Origin: G963674505 sp964575975
GTDB lineage: Bacteria > Desulfobacterota > Desulfobacteria > Desulfobacterales > SKZT01
Length of the DNA: 14,593 bases
NCBI GenBank assembly: GCA_964575975.1
Contig: CAZNTU010000140.1
Span: forward strand, 1 to 14,593
Direction: 5' to 3'
In this document: piece after piece, positions 6,614-14,155 of the stretch
Layout: the number at the start of each line of letters is the position of its first letter
Position numbering within the stretch: the first letter of the stretch is position 1
Notes under the pieces: generated by a model
Database searches by the model: none
What the model was told of the DNA's origin: nothing
What the model saw: the letters and a program-made list of their open reading frames with translations, nothing else
Program-made: the position numbers and the translations under genes

Positions 6614-7822
6614 ATGAACGCCAAAGAGGTTTTGGAATTGTTGGAAAACAGGGAGAATTCGCGAGTCGAATTCAAATCGGAATCCGTTTCCAACGCGGAA
6701 CTCGCCGTTGCGATAGTGTCTTTTCTGAACGGCAGCGGAGGGACGATTCTGTTGGGGGTGGATGACGACGCCTCGGTTTCGGGGATCGCCGGTTCGGCGG
6801 ACAAAAAAATGAACGGCATTCATCAAATTTGCCAAAACACGGTGAAACCGCCCGTGATTCCCGAAATAGACGTCGTGGAAATCGACGGCAAATCCGTCCT
6901 GGCGATTGCTTTGGAAAAAGGCGCTCGGAAGCCGTATTACATTGTTAAAAACGAAAAGACCCTTTATTACATCCGTTCCGGTACGACCTGCCGTCTGGCG
7001 AGTCCGGAGCAGATCGCGGTCTTGTACGCAAGCCATCCCGCCGTGCATATCGACGCTTCACCCGTCCCCGAGGCGACCCTCGACGATTTGGACCAGCGAA
7101 GGCTTCGGCAATATTTCACGGAAATCAAGCGTCTGGGGGAAAAGCAGTACGAGGACAGGAAGCAATTCCTGTGCAAAGCATCCAGAATCGCAACGCCCTT
7201 GGGCGATCGTGTGTGCCCCACGATGGCGGGAGTGTTGCTGTTCGCTCGAGAGCCGTCGCGTTTCGCGGCTTCCGCAGGCGTTCGCTGCGCCGCTTTCGCA
7301 GGCACTCGCAAGGATTACGAGATGACGGACCGTAAATTTTTGGACGCGCCCATTTTGCCGTATCTGTCCGGCGATGTCAGCGGAGAGGACGGCTTGATCG
7401 AACAAGCCGCCAAATTTGTCACTCTCAACACGCGTACCGCCAACGTCATGAACGGAATCCGGAGAGTGGAACGGCCGGGATATCCTCCCGAAGCCATTCG
7501 CGAAGCCGTCGTGAACGCGCTGGTACACAGAGACTATTCCCTTTTGGGAGGCCAGATACAGTTGCTGGTCTTTTCCGATAGAATAGAGGTGCGCTCGCCG
7601 GGCAGGCTTCCCGACACGCTGACCATGGAAATGATTCAAACCGGGGCGAGTTACGCCAGAAATCCGGTCCTGATGAAATTCGCGGAAAACTACGGATACA
7701 TTGAACATTTAGGATTGGGCATTCCCGAAAAAATCGTCCGGCCCATGCTTGAAAACGGATACCCGCCCCCCGAATTTTTGGATACCGGCTACGAATTCGC
7801 GGCCATCCTTAGAAAGCATTGA
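6614..7822 (+). CDS. AlbA_2 (Schlafen-type) and HATPase_c_4 putative transcriptional regulator
   Basis: 402 residues. The ATG at 6614 is chosen because AGGAG (6601-6605) lies eight bases upstream, although the frame is open further back. The N-terminal AlbA_2/Schlafen-like domain (about 5-135) shows VEFK (18-21), FLNGSGGTILLGVDD (37-51) and a YYIRSGTTC strand (118-126). The C-terminal HATPase_c_4 domain (about 285-375) shows PEAIREAVVNALVHRDY (292-308), DRIEV (322-326), SPGRLP (328-333), ARNP (348-351) and GYIEHLGLGI (361-370), as in RecG-like ATP-dependent helicase-annotated regulators. Family members are usually DNA-binding or nucleic-acid-processing regulators, and the helicase name is a common misannotation since no helicase motors are present. 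The winged-helix tail often found at the C-terminus is absent here. The gene ends 141 bases before thiB. Its target cannot be read from sequence; divergence from the SLOG-like gene makes that gene a candidate. Confidence 0.9.
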   Translation: MNAKEVLELLENRENSRVEFKSESVSNAELAVAIVSFLNGSGGTILLGVDDDASVSGIAGSADKKMNGIHQICQNTVKPPVIPEIDVVEIDGKSVLAIALEKGARKPYYIVKNEKTLYYIRSGTTCRLASPEQIAVLYASHPAVHIDASPVPEATLDDLDQRRLRQYFTEIKRLGEKQYEDRKQFLCKASRIATPLGDRVCPTMAGVLLFAREPSRFAASAGVRCAAFAGTRKDYEMTDRKFLDAPILPYLSGDVSGEDGLIEQAAKFVTLNTRTANVMNGIRRVERPGYPPEAIREAVVNALVHRDYSLLGGQIQLLVFSDRIEVRSPGRLPDTLTMEMIQTGASYARNPVLMKFAENYGYIEHLGLGIPEKIVRPMLENGYPPPEFLDTGYEFAAILRKH

Positions 7823-7845
7823 GAATTCCATCGAATTTGTAAGGG

Positions 7846-7946
7846 CTTCGGAACGGAATTGGCCGTTTGCCGCCGAAGACGTTTCGGGAATGCGGAACGA
7901 CAGCCTATGGCCGCGAAACAAAGCGGATATGCCGTCGAGTTTTTTT
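7846..7946 (+). promoter_or_regulatory. Structured leader ending in a terminator-like hairpin ahead of the thiamine operon
   Basis: A first stem pairs CTTCGG (7846-7851) with CCGAAG (7873-7878) and AACGG (7852-7856) with CCGTT (7863-7867), leaving a five-base bulge. CCGAA (7873-7877) can instead pair with TTCGG (7883-7887), so two folds are mutually exclusive. A second long stem pairs CGAC (7898-7901) with GTCG (7934-7937), GC with GC, TAT with ATA, and CCGC (7911-7914) with GCGG (7923-7926) around an eight-base loop. AG and seven Ts (7940-7946) follow. GGAGG of thiB starts only six bases later (7953-7957). The hairpin may terminate the AlbA_2 transcript or attenuate thiB. No THI-element consensus such as CUGAGA is present. 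Confidence 0.5.
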
Positions 7947-7963
7947 GTTTTCGGAGGAGAGAT

Positions 7964-9001
7964 ATGAAACATTCGATCTTGTTCGTTGCGTTCGTTTTTT
8001 TCGTTATAGCCGCACCGGCGCATGGAAAAGACTATATTTCCATTGTTTTGATGACCCACGACAGTTTCGCGGCCAGCGAGGAGGTCCTTGCGAAATTCGA
8101 AAAGGAACACGGGGCGACCCTGAAAATCTTGAAGAGCGGTGACGCGGGCGCGGCGCTGACCCAGGCGATCCTGTCCAAGAACAATCCTCTCGCGGACGTC
8201 TTTTTCGGCGTTGACAACGCCTTCATGGGACGGGCTCTCAAGGAGGGGATTTTCGTCCCGTACGAATCGCCCATGCTGAAAAACATCCCCGATCAGTTGA
8301 AGCTCGATCCGGAAAATCGACTCTTGCCCGTCGATTTCGGAGACGTTTGCCTCAACTACGATAAAAAGTGGTTCGAGGAGAGAAAAACGGCGCCTCCGGA
8401 GAACCTTTCCGATTTGACGAAGCCGGAATTCAAATCGCTGCTCGTGGTGCAAAACCCCGCGACCTCTTCGCCGGGCCTGGCGTTTTTGCTGGCTACAGTC
8501 GGCGCGTTCGGAGAGCCCGGCTATCTCGGCTTTTGGAAAAAACTCCGGGAAAACGACGTGTACGTTTCCAACGGTTGGTCGGACGCCTATTACGGCCAGT
8601 TCACCAGAGCGAAGGGCGGGGTCAGGCCGGTCGTGGTCAGTTACGCGAGCAGTCCAGCCGCAGAGGTTTTCTATGGCGAAGCAAAGACGGATTCGTCCCC
8701 TACGGCCGCCGTACTGACCGAAAAAAGCGCATTTCGCCAAATCGAGTTCGTCGGAATCCTGAAAGGAACCCGTCGGCCGGACCTTGCCCGGAAACTGGTG
8801 GATTTCCTGTTGAGCCCCGAATTCCAGAAGGACATTCCCCTGCAAATGTGGGTTTACCCTGCCGATTCCGATGTCGAGCTTCCCGAAGTGTTCGCGAAAA
8901 ACGCACCACGCGCCGAAAAGCCTGTGATCTTGTCGCCCGAGGCCATCGAGGCGGGAAGGGAAAAATGGATAGAGGCTTGGACCGCCGAGGTACTTCGTTG
9001 A
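7964..9001 (+). CDS. thiB: Thiamine ABC transporter, periplasmic substrate-binding protein
   Basis: 345 residues. The start at 7964 follows a strong GGAGG (7953-7957). An N-terminal signal peptide (hydrophobic core 4-17, APA near 17-19) sends it to the periplasm. It matches the TbpA/ThiB pattern along its length: HDSFAAS (32-38), ADVFFGVDN (77-85), NPATSSPGLAFLL (164-176), NGWSDAYY (203-210), VVSYASSPA (224-232), FLLSPEFQ (281-288) and MWVYP (295-299). Trp and Tyr in the NGWSDAYY and MWVYP segments sit where the family binds the thiamine ring system in an aromatic pocket. The expected role is to capture thiamine (and possibly its phosphates) and deliver it to the ThiP permease. It is the first gene of the operon and overlaps thiP. 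A sister family binds iron(III) or polyamines, but the motifs and the downstream thiamine pyrophosphokinase favour thiamine. Confidence 0.92.
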   Translation: MKHSILFVAFVFFVIAAPAHGKDYISIVLMTHDSFAASEEVLAKFEKEHGATLKILKSGDAGAALTQAILSKNNPLADVFFGVDNAFMGRALKEGIFVPYESPMLKNIPDQLKLDPENRLLPVDFGDVCLNYDKKWFEERKTAPPENLSDLTKPEFKSLLVVQNPATSSPGLAFLLATVGAFGEPGYLGFWKKLRENDVYVSNGWSDAYYGQFTRAKGGVRPVVVSYASSPAAEVFYGEAKTDSSPTAAVLTEKSAFRQIEFVGILKGTRRPDLARKLVDFLLSPEFQKDIPLQMWVYPADSDVELPEVFAKNAPRAEKPVILSPEAIEAGREKWIEAWTAEVLR

Positions 9002-10659
9002 GTTCCCGTTTTCGGATTCTCCTCGCGCTGCCGCCGCTGGTTTTCCTGGGGATTTTTTATTTCTATCCGATTTTCGGCATTTTCGAACTAGGCTTCGCCC
9101 CGGAAGGCGCGTGGGAGCTTAAGAGACTCGGACAACTGGTGTCCACGCCTTATTATTGGAAAGTGCTGTGGTTCACGATCTGGCAGGCCGCGCTTTCCAC
9201 TCTGCTCACGCTGTGCGCGGCCTTTCCGGCGGCGTACGTCTTCTCTCATTACGATTTTCACGGGAAAACCGTAATTAAAAACCTGCTGACCATTCCTTTC
9301 GTACTTCCCACGGTCGTGACCGCCGTCGCCTTCAAGGCGCTGCTGGGTCCGGGCGGAGTCGTCAACGCGGGCTTGGCAAGCATGTTCGACCTGGATGCTC
9401 CGCCGATAAGAATCGATCATACCGTCTGGTTTTTTCTGGCCGCCCACGTTTTCTACAACTGCGCCATCGCGATTCGCCTGGTCGGGGACTTCTGGGAGCG
9501 ACTTCCCAAGGACGTGGAGGAGGCCGCCCGCATGCTGGGCGCGTCCGGTTTCGGAATCTTTCGAGCGATTACGCTTCCGCTGCTGGCGCCCGCGATTCTG
9601 GCGGCGTCGGTACTCGTGTTCGTGTTTTGCTTCACCAGTTTCGGAGTCGTTCTGATCCTGGGGGGACCGCGTCTCGCGACGCTGGAGGTGGAAATCTACC
9701 GGCAGGCCGTGCATCTTTTCAACCTTCCTATGGCGGCGGCCCTATCTCTCGTGCAGATTTTGTTCACTTTCGCCTGCATGGCCGTCTATACCCGTTTCGA
9801 GAAACGTTCCGCATTTTCATTGATACTTTCGATGGATTCCGGTGAAAAGAGGCGATTCGCGAAGACCTTCGGAGAAAAAACTGTCGTCCGCGCAACGCTT
9901 TCGATCCTGGCCCTTGTGATGGGAGCGCCTCCTGCCGCGCTTGTCTTCAGTTCGTTCGCCACCGAAACCGGATTCTCCCTTGGTTATTACGTCGCGCTTT
10001 TTGCCGCAAGCGGGTCCGCCATGTTCGTTTCCCCGATAGAAGCCGTTTTCAACTCCGTCGGTTTCGCGCTGGGGGCGGCCCTGGTCGCAGTGCTTCTCGG
10101 ATGGCTTTCCGCCGCGTATTTGGCGGGGGACAAGAAGGGAAGGGGAGCCTTGTTGGATCCGGTGTTCATGCTTCCCCTGTCGACGTCTGCCGTGACGCTG
10201 GGTTTCGGTTTCATCGTGGCTTTGGACGAACCCCCGTTGAACCTTCGCACTTCCGTTTTTCTCCCGGCCATCGCCCATGCCATGGTGGCGTTTCCTTTCG
10301 TCATTAGAAGCATACTGCCCGCCTGGAGAAGCATACCTGACGATTTGAGGGAAGCCGCGGCCGTGATGGGCGCGTCTCCTTGGCGCGTATGGCGGCACGT
10401 GGACTGGCCGGTCTTGAGCCGCGCGCTTGTCGTCGGGGCGATTTTCGCTTTCGCCGTCAGCATGGGCGAGTTCGGCGCCGCAGTTTTCGTGGTCAGGCCC
10501 GAAACCCCCACCATGCCTCTGGCGATATTCCGGTTTTTGGGAAGGCCCGGCGCCGTGAACTACGGCCAGGCCATGGCCATGAGCACGATACTGATGTTTG
10601 TCACCGCAGCCGGGTTCCTCGCGCTCGAGAAAATTCGAAACGTCGGGGAGAGATTTTAG
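8965..10659 (+). CDS. thiP: Thiamine ABC transporter, fused two-domain permease
   Basis: 564 residues from the ATG at 8965, which overlaps thiB by 37 bases; a TTG at 8998 with GAGG seven bases upstream is an alternative start giving 553 residues. It is an inner-membrane protein with two homologous permease halves, each with about six helices (roughly 18-275 and 305-555). Each half carries an EAA coupling loop: EEAARMLGAS (185-194) and EAAAVMGAS (463-471), the contact points for the ATPase. The fused two-domain architecture and length agree with ThiP (E. coli about 536 residues) and related FbpB-type permeases. The frame stays open upstream to 8368 by chance; that part is out of frame with the clearly coding thiB and is not part of this protein. 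It ends one base before thiQ. Confidence 0.93.
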   Translation: MDRGLDRRGTSLSSRFRILLALPPLVFLGIFYFYPIFGIFELGFAPEGAWELKRLGQLVSTPYYWKVLWFTIWQAALSTLLTLCAAFPAAYVFSHYDFHGKTVIKNLLTIPFVLPTVVTAVAFKALLGPGGVVNAGLASMFDLDAPPIRIDHTVWFFLAAHVFYNCAIAIRLVGDFWERLPKDVEEAARMLGASGFGIFRAITLPLLAPAILAASVLVFVFCFTSFGVVLILGGPRLATLEVEIYRQAVHLFNLPMAAALSLVQILFTFACMAVYTRFEKRSAFSLILSMDSGEKRRFAKTFGEKTVVRATLSILALVMGAPPAALVFSSFATETGFSLGYYVALFAASGSAMFVSPIEAVFNSVGFALGAALVAVLLGWLSAAYLAGDKKGRGALLDPVFMLPLSTSAVTLGFGFIVALDEPPLNLRTSVFLPAIAHAMVAFPFVIRSILPAWRSIPDDLREAAAVMGASPWRVWRHVDWPVLSRALVVGAIFAFAVSMGEFGAAVFVVRPETPTMPLAIFRFLGRPGAVNYGQAMAMSTILMFVTAAGFLALEKIRNVGERF

Positions 10660-10660
10660 C

Positions 10661-11725
10661 ATGCCGTTTCTATTGGTGGAAAACTTGAGCAAAGCCTACG
10701 ACGCGCCCGCCGTGTCGGACGTCGGTTTCGCGCTTGGGCGCGGCCGGATTCTGTGTCTTCTGGGACCCTCCGGCTGCGGCAAGACCACGTTGCTCAGAAT
10801 GATCGCGGGATTGACCATGCCCGATTCGGGGCGGGTGGTGTTCGACGGCGTCGATATGACCCGAGTTCCTCCCCACAAGAGAAACTTCGGGCTCATGTTC
10901 CAGGAGTTCGCCCTGTTTCCGCACAAAAGCGTTTACGAAAACGTGACATTCGGACCGGAAATGCAAAAGCTTGGTGTCGATCTTGTAAAAGAGCGGGCGG
11001 AAGAGATGCTGGCCTTGGTGGGGATGGGCGAACTGGCGCGCAGGAACGTGTCGGAACTGTCCGGGGGCGAGCGGCAAAGAGTGGCCTTGGCCAGGAGCCT
11101 CGCGTCCCGGCCGGGGCTCCTGATGCTGGACGAACCGCTGGGCTCCCTGGACCGGAACCTCCGGGAAAAGCTTTTGCCCGAAATCAGGGCCATTTTGAAA
11201 AAGTTGTCCGTGCCCGCGATTTTCGTCACCCACGATCAGGCGGAGGCATTGGCCGTGGCCGACGAAATCGCCGTGATGAACCAAGGGCGAATCGAACAGA
11301 TCGACTCGCCTGAAGACTTGTATATGCGGCCGAAAAGCGAGTTTGCGGCCCGTTTTCTGGGATTTCGAAATCTGTTGCGAGGGAAAAAGCGTTCCGATGG
11401 GGCAGTGGTCACCAATGCGGGAATTTTTTATCCGGAGAGGACCTTGGAAAGATTCGATATCGAAGTGGTTCTCGCATTGCGCCCCGAGGGCGCTTCCCTT
11501 GTGGAACCGGGCGAGGAAAACGGAGGTTTACAGACAATCCGGGGCATAGTAAAAGACAGTTTGTTCGCGGGGCAGACCTACAGGGTGCAAATCCTGGGGG
11601 ACGGAGGGACGGCGCTTGTTTTCGATCTGCCCAATTCGAAACCGCCTCCGTCCATTGGAAAGAATATAATTCTGGGAATCGATCCGTCCTGCATGGTCGA
11701 GATCGCGCCGTCGGAGGAAAAATAA
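10661..11725 (+). CDS. thiQ: Thiamine ABC transporter, ATP-binding protein with C-terminal TOBE-like extension
   Basis: 354 residues. The ATG lies one base after the thiP stop, with GGGGAG about ten bases upstream inside thiP. All ABC ATPase motifs are present: Walker A GPSGCGKTT (35-43), Q-loop Gln81, signature LSGGERQR (133-140), Walker B LLMLDEP (153-159) with catalytic Glu158, D-loop GSLD (161-164) and H-loop His191. ATP hydrolysis here drives import through ThiP. The protein is about 120 residues longer than E. coli ThiQ (about 232); residues 235-350 look like the TOBE-type regulatory tail of PotA, FbpC and CysA. On its own it could be called an iron or spermidine ATPase; the thiamine call rests on the neighbours thiB, thiP and thiN. 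Confidence 0.88.
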   Translation: MPFLLVENLSKAYDAPAVSDVGFALGRGRILCLLGPSGCGKTTLLRMIAGLTMPDSGRVVFDGVDMTRVPPHKRNFGLMFQEFALFPHKSVYENVTFGPEMQKLGVDLVKERAEEMLALVGMGELARRNVSELSGGERQRVALARSLASRPGLLMLDEPLGSLDRNLREKLLPEIRAILKKLSVPAIFVTHDQAEALAVADEIAVMNQGRIEQIDSPEDLYMRPKSEFAARFLGFRNLLRGKKRSDGAVVTNAGIFYPERTLERFDIEVVLALRPEGASLVEPGEENGGLQTIRGIVKDSLFAGQTYRVQILGDGGTALVFDLPNSKPPPSIGKNIILGIDPSCMVEIAPSEEK

Positions 11726-11727
11726 GG

Positions 11728-12420
11728 ATGAGAGCGCTCGTTTTCGCGAACGGAGAAATGAACGAAAACCCCGAAGGACTGGGGATCGTCTCGTCTCGCG
11801 ATCTGATAGTGGTCGCCGACGGAGGCTTGTCCCATTGCAGGAAGATGGGCCTGATTCCCAATGTTCTGGTGGGCGACATGGATTCCCTCGTCGAATCCGA
11901 TCTTCGGCCGATGAAGGAATCGAACGTGGAGATCGTCGTAAGACCCCGCAGAAAGGACGAGACCGACCTTGAAATGGCCTTGAGAGTCGCGATCGGCCGG
12001 GGAGCGGACCGGATCGCAGTCGTAGGCGCGCTGGGCGCCCGGTGGGACATGACCTTCTGCAACCTTCTTCTTTTGGGCGCGGCCTTTCTGGACGATATCG
12101 ACGTGAAAATCCTGGACGGGCGGACGGAAATCTCGCGGGTCAAAGGCGGCCAGACAGTCGAATTCGCGGGCGTGCCCGGCGACCGCCTTTCCATCGTTCC
12201 CTTGGCCGGCGACGCGGACGGGGTAACGCTTGAAGGATTGGAATACCCGTTGAAAAAGGAGGGGCTTCCTTTCGGATCCACAAGGGGGCTGAGCAACGTG
12301 TTCGAAGACAAGGTGGCGAAGGTTTCCCTGGAAAGAGGCTTGATCGCCGTTCTGACAACAAGGGGCAAGGACCGGCATGTCGCGCGGAGGACACGCTCAA
12401 ATACGCTATCTTTCGATTGA
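11728..12420 (+). CDS. thiN: Thiamine pyrophosphokinase
   Basis: 230 residues. It starts two bases after the thiQ stop and has GGAGG (11713-11717) ten bases upstream inside thiQ, so it is translated as part of the thi operon. It transfers pyrophosphate from ATP to thiamine, giving thiamine pyrophosphate directly. Motifs of the family are in order: ADGG (30-33), GDMDS (49-53), KDETDLEMA (76-84), GALGARWDM (100-108) in the N-terminal catalytic domain, then the beta-rich thiamine-binding domain with LEGLEYPL (168-175) and STRGLSN (184-190). One oddity is Met108 where the family normally has His in the R-x-D-H motif. A kinase acting on free thiamine beside an importer indicates salvage of external thiamine. 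The last 15 or so residues are basic and not conserved in my recollection. Confidence 0.93.
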   Translation: MRALVFANGEMNENPEGLGIVSSRDLIVVADGGLSHCRKMGLIPNVLVGDMDSLVESDLRPMKESNVEIVVRPRRKDETDLEMALRVAIGRGADRIAVVGALGARWDMTFCNLLLLGAAFLDDIDVKILDGRTEISRVKGGQTVEFAGVPGDRLSIVPLAGDADGVTLEGLEYPLKKEGLPFGSTRGLSNVFEDKVAKVSLERGLIAVLTTRGKDRHVARRTRSNTLSFD

Positions 12421-12474
12421 CAATTGATCTTCGGCGGCTACATCGAATCGAAACTGATATGGAAAGCATTTCCG

Positions 12475-13347
12475 ATGAAATATTTCATGTTTATTGTTTT
12501 TTTCGTTTTGACGCTTCATTGTTACCGTTCGGGATATTGCGACGAAACGGATTCGTTCGTTCAAGAATTGGAATCGGGCAAAATCGATTGGACAAACGGA
12601 ATTGTTACGGCCAAAGGCGTCGCCGTTCGGAAGACGCCGGGAGATAACGGCGTTCCGATGTCCTTGCCGCTGACGAACGCAATAAGCCGGGCGCGCGACA
12701 ACTTGATAGACATCGTTTACCAAATAAGAATCGACTCGACCGTTTCGACCAAGGAAATCGGGTTGACCGACGAGGCTTTGCATGAAAAAATCGTCGGAAT
12801 GGCGCAAAGCGCTCTTTTGATAAACAGGGAAACGCTTCCCGACGGATCATTCGAAGCAGTGATCGAACTGCCCTTTTCCGGCGGATTTTCGGAACTTCTG
12901 CTGCCCTCCGAGATCACCTGGATAGAATCGATCAAACCGATGAACCGAAATTTGCTCGTTCGGACGAACGCGGGAAGCGGCGAAGCTTCGGGCCGCGAGG
13001 GGTCGGAAGGCTACAGCGGGCTCGTGGTGGATGCTACAGGGTTGAAAGCCGTCCCGGCCTTGGCGCCGAAAATCCTGGACGAAAGTGGAGTGCAAGTGTA
13101 CGGCGCCCTTTATGCCAGCAGGGAATACGCGATAAAATACGGAGTCTGCATCTACACGAGAAGCGTGAGGGCCGCTTTGGCGAATCGGCGGGTGGCCGAC
13201 AACCCCCTGCTTGTGAAAGGTTTGAGGACAAACGGCAAGGCTTCGTCCGATATCGTCGTTTCGAATACGGACGCCTCGAAAATTCGAGGTTCTTCGCAGA
13301 ATCTAACGGTTTTAAAAAAATGCCGGGTCATAATAGTTTTGGATTGA
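12475..13347 (+). CDS. Exported LPP20-like protein, function unknown
   Basis: 290 residues. The ATG at 12475 has GGAAAG (12461-12466) eight bases upstream; a TTG at 12424 in the same frame lacks a ribosome site. Residues 1-16 form a hydrophobic export signal. There is a Cys at 16, but its context (LTLHC) is a poor lipobox, so periplasmic or envelope location is likely while lipidation is uncertain. Residues 45-85 resemble the LPP20/FlgT-type start (a GVA-VRKT segment followed by a helix rich in NAISRARDNL). The C-terminal part (180-290) has GYSGLVVDATGLK (179-191), PALAPKILDE (194-203), SREYA (215-219) and a closing KKCRVIIVLD (281-290), a pattern I recall from conserved hypothetical envelope proteins of delta-proteobacteria and relatives. 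The reaction is unknown. It lies 54 bases after thiN and 73 before the TPR gene. Confidence 0.75.
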   Translation: MKYFMFIVFFVLTLHCYRSGYCDETDSFVQELESGKIDWTNGIVTAKGVAVRKTPGDNGVPMSLPLTNAISRARDNLIDIVYQIRIDSTVSTKEIGLTDEALHEKIVGMAQSALLINRETLPDGSFEAVIELPFSGGFSELLLPSEITWIESIKPMNRNLLVRTNAGSGEASGREGSEGYSGLVVDATGLKAVPALAPKILDESGVQVYGALYASREYAIKYGVCIYTRSVRAALANRRVADNPLLVKGLRTNGKASSDIVVSNTDASKIRGSSQNLTVLKKCRVIIVLD

Positions 13348-13420
13348 ATGGAACAAATAAAAGGGGCCAACGTTTACAGGCCCGTTTGGAATTCCCGAAA
13401 AAATTCGCAAGGGTCATAAA

Positions 13421-14017
13421 ATGAAAAAAACAATCGAAATTCTCCTTGTCGGTTTCTCGCTCTTTTCGTTTTGTTCGTGCATTCCCGAGCTTGTCCCGCC
13501 CGAGGCTCTTCTGGATACACCTTCGCGACACGTGAACAACGGAATGAAATTTTTTCGGTCTGGAAAAATCGCGCCTTCCTTGCTGGAATTCAAGAGAGCG
13601 CTCGAACTCGACGACGAGTTTTCGCCCGCGTACGCGGGAATCGGTTTGATCCACGCCTTGAACGAGGATTACGCGAAGGCCATGGAAAGGATGGCGGTGG
13701 CGGACCTGTACGCGCGGGACCGTCTTGAAAGGGTGAACGTTCACGTCGGATTCATGCGGATTTATTTGATGGGCCGCGAAAACATCGGCGACAACTGGTT
13801 TGGAAAAATAGAAGGACACTACAAGAGGGCCGTGCTTTTGGCCCCCGAATCGCCCGAAGCCTATTTCTTCATGGGATGCGCCTATAAGACGGCTGGCAAG
13901 CTCGAGGTTGCCTGCAAGCTGTTTCAAACCGTCGTCGGAATGGGCGGGGACTACGTCGAGGAGGCGTCGGAGGAATACGCCATCGCGCGGGATTTAATAT
14001 CATTGCCCGTGAATTGA
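13421..14017 (+). CDS. Small TPR-repeat lipoprotein
   Basis: 198 residues. The ATG at 13421 has AAGGGT about six bases upstream. Residues 1-20 form a lipoprotein-like signal (KK start, hydrophobic stretch, SFCSC ending at Cys20), so lipidation at Cys20 is likely, though the lipobox is not perfect. Tetratricopeptide-like helix pairs follow: 36-69 (with FRSGKIAPSLLEFKRALEL), 70-100, and 131-175 (HYKRAVLLAPESPEAYF onward), separated by a less regular stretch at 100-130. TPR lipoproteins usually act as scaffolds for envelope complexes; no specific partner is visible, but the LPP20-like gene just upstream is the obvious candidate. The stop is at 14015-14017, followed by a hairpin at 14092-14122. 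Confidence 0.8.
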   Translation: MKKTIEILLVGFSLFSFCSCIPELVPPEALLDTPSRHVNNGMKFFRSGKIAPSLLEFKRALELDDEFSPAYAGIGLIHALNEDYAKAMERMAVADLYARDRLERVNVHVGFMRIYLMGRENIGDNWFGKIEGHYKRAVLLAPESPEAYFFMGCAYKTAGKLEVACKLFQTVVGMGGDYVEEASEEYAIARDLISLPVN

Positions 14018-14091
14018 AAAAAGGGACCGCCAAGAAGCCTGCGGAGGGCTGCCTTGCCTGTAATATGCGCGCACGCGTCGAATCATCGATG

Positions 14092-14122
14092 TGGAACGGG
14101 GAGCCGGTGGTTCCCCGTTCCA
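14092..14122. terminator. Hairpin between convergent genes, probable bidirectional terminator
   Basis: An 11-bp perfect stem pairs 14092-14102 (TGGAACGGGGA) with 14112-14122 (TCCCCGTTCCA) around a nine-base loop. It sits 74 bases after the TPR gene stop and 33 bases beyond the stop of the minus-strand ahcY gene. No T tract follows on either strand, so intrinsic termination may be weak, but the position between convergent genes fits a shared transcript end. Confidence 0.5.
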
Positions 14123-14155
14123 TCCTGTCGAAATCGGAATTTCTTCAACCTTCCA

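Noticed and set aside
7823..7963. TPP riboswitch (THI element) upstream of thiB
   Set aside because: The conserved CUGAGA and the second conserved half are absent. Only the unrelated stem structures described above are seen.
8368..8964. Upstream extension of the thiP frame
   Set aside because: This part lies inside thiB in another frame, is strongly Arg-rich and lacks membrane character. The ATG at 8965 or TTG at 8998 starts the real permease.
13364..13383. Five-bp GGGCC/GGCCC hairpin between the LPP20-like and TPR genes
   Set aside because: The stem is short, the loop is ten bases and no T tract follows, so a terminator call is not supported.
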